Source: Selaginella moellendorffii (taxonomy: Eukaryota; Streptophyta; Lycopodiopsida; Selaginellales; Selaginellaceae). From it: a stretch of DNA of 64,000 nucleotides. Within the stretch, counting starts at the first letter, position 1. Every line of letters starts with the position of its first letter. This document shows, piece after piece, positions 63,083 to 64,000 of this stretch. The translations under genes were made by a program, and so were the position numbers. Location of the stretch: contig NW_003314266.1 of assembly GCF_000143415.4 (NCBI RefSeq), forward strand, positions 3,032,604 through 3,096,603. The letters are read 5' to 3'. The notes beneath the pieces were generated by a model. That model was given only the letters and a program-made list of their open reading frames with translations. It was not told where the DNA came from and searched no databases.

Positions 63083-63813
63083 TTCTTTTCCACTATGGTG
63101 GAATTGGATTCAAAACATTTATAGATGAGAATGGGCCGAAAAAATCAAATGCCAGTTCAACTGGTCCCTGTTTTTTATTTTCGTATTGATAGTTCTATTA
63201 AAGTTAGGAGCACCGCCACCTTTTGTCAATGTTAAATTGGTTTGGCCACAGTGTAGCTCCATTCTAGGTCGTTTGATTTCTTCTCTTCGTGTGTTTCGGA
63301 AGTGCGTCTTGTGTTTGAGTCCACAGCTATCACTGGCCGAAAAAGAGAGATGTTTCGAAAGACGACCTTGTGATTTATACAGCATATCTCATTGGATTGC
63401 TCCGATACAAGTTATGTTAAGTGAGGCCAAAGTCCGAGCAAAGAATGCTAAGGAAGAACCACAACCAGAAAACAGCGAATGTGAAAATATGGATGCAGAA
63501 CTATGGGTGCACCTCAAGGCCGCGTTCGACAGGTTTCACTGCAGCCCGTCCCGGCGAGTTGCAGGACGAGCGTGGAGCCGATCAATCCCGCCTTGCTTAC
63601 CACAGCGATCGCAATGGTGGTGAAGACGACGAGGAGCTCTTGCAGAATCAACCCTCTTTCCAGGTAGTGATGAGCGAGCTTAAAGAAATCACATCATCAC
63701 CATCACGATTCTTCTTCTCTTGAATCAATCCCCCATCCCCTTCCTCTCTCGCCTCCCCACGACTCCCTCCTCCATTTCCTCCAACTCTTCCAGCAGCTCC
63801 TCCAGCTCGCATC
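63083..63813. other. Intergenic region near the right edge
   Basis: Some ORFs (plus 63186-63623, plus 63421-63723) have Selaginella-like composition in the last 250 bp, but I recognise no domain. TTCTTCTTC/CTCC-rich sequence at 63700-63810 looks like a pyrimidine-rich 5' leader for the gene beginning at 63814. Confidence 0.3.
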
Positions 63814-64000
63814 ATGGACTGCGCCCGCGCGGGCGGCGCTAACAAAATCCTCGAAGCCCAGGAGCTGGTGCCCCGTGGCCTCCTCGCAGCGCCAAACAGA
63901 TCGAGTGGCGCTCGCGCTCGTCTCGGCGCCCCGCTCCACGCCTCGATGCACCAGGAGCTCACGTCCCGGCAGAGCATCACCCAGGCTGAGCGCCATGGAG
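63814..64000 (+). CDS. Unidentified protein, 5' end only
   Basis: An open frame runs from an ATG at 63814 to the window edge: it begins MDCARAGGANKILEAQELVP, continues RGLLAAPNRSSGARARLG, and reaches MHQELTSRQSITQAERHG. It is GC-rich like other coding sequence here and is preceded by a pyrimidine-rich leader. The minus strand is also open here (63648-63996), so the direction is not certain. I do not recognise the family. Confidence 0.35.
   Translation, partial: MDCARAGGANKILEAQELVPRGLLAAPNRSSGARARLGAPLHASMHQELTSRQSITQAERHG

Noticed and set aside
63648-63996. Minus-strand ORFs at the right edge
   Set aside because: GC-rich sequence is open in several frames; the plus frame from 63814 has a better leader and start, though this is not decisive.

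Overview
The window looks like nuclear DNA of a land plant, most likely a lycophyte close to Selaginella (an inference from several features, not a database match). Introns are very short, mostly 45-70 nt, and genes are tightly packed. Several pentatricopeptide-repeat (PPR) genes are present. There are plastid-targeted plant genes (ClpC, a calcium-activated RelA/SpoT homologue). There is also an ERK7/MAPK15-type kinase, a family tied to cilia and basal bodies in other eukaryotes, which fits a plant with swimming sperm.

Layout, left to right. 1-863: the 5' part of a DUF760 chloroplast protein gene (minus). 1544-1957: an AT-rich ORF for a small secreted protein, beside a dispersed repeat. 2344-11748: a minus-strand run of ClpC, a PPR protein, DNA polymerase lambda and a RING E3 ligase. 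11.8-17.0 kb: AT-rich DNA with a decayed Ty1/copia element. 17.1-25.9 kb: RAMP4, two converging PPR genes, ALG1 and MAPK15. 26.3-32.2 kb: a PPR protein with an ExoX-C-like N-terminus, tRNA-Asp, a Mei2-like TEL RNA-binding protein and a coiled-coil tail-anchored protein. 32.6-36.3 kb: VDAC and CCT8. 36.3-39.2 kb: mostly intergenic, with a U6 snRNA-like copy, a minisatellite and a ZF-HD-like fragment. 39.25-42.8 kb: a GPI-anchored lipid-transfer protein, TRAPPC12 and a peroxisomal adenine nucleotide carrier. 43.2-47.7 kb: two copies of a small unknown gene block, one flipped relative to its flank, with a LINE-like relic and dispersed repeats between them. 48.03-54.6 kb: a decayed Ty3/gypsy element with recognisable 167/166 bp LTRs, interrupted by two copies of another repeat. 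56.6-64.0 kb: a secreted glycine-rich protein, CRSH, an ARM-TPR protein, a frameshifted dirigent-like gene and the start of an unidentified gene.

The genes are unrelated housekeeping and organelle functions with no operon-like logic. What they share is compactness: several divergent pairs have promoters of 40-340 bp with telo-box (AAACCCTA) motifs next to the start codons. Exon boundaries were read by eye from GT-AG sites and protein continuity. For every multi-exon gene called intact here, the exon lengths add up to a whole number of codons.
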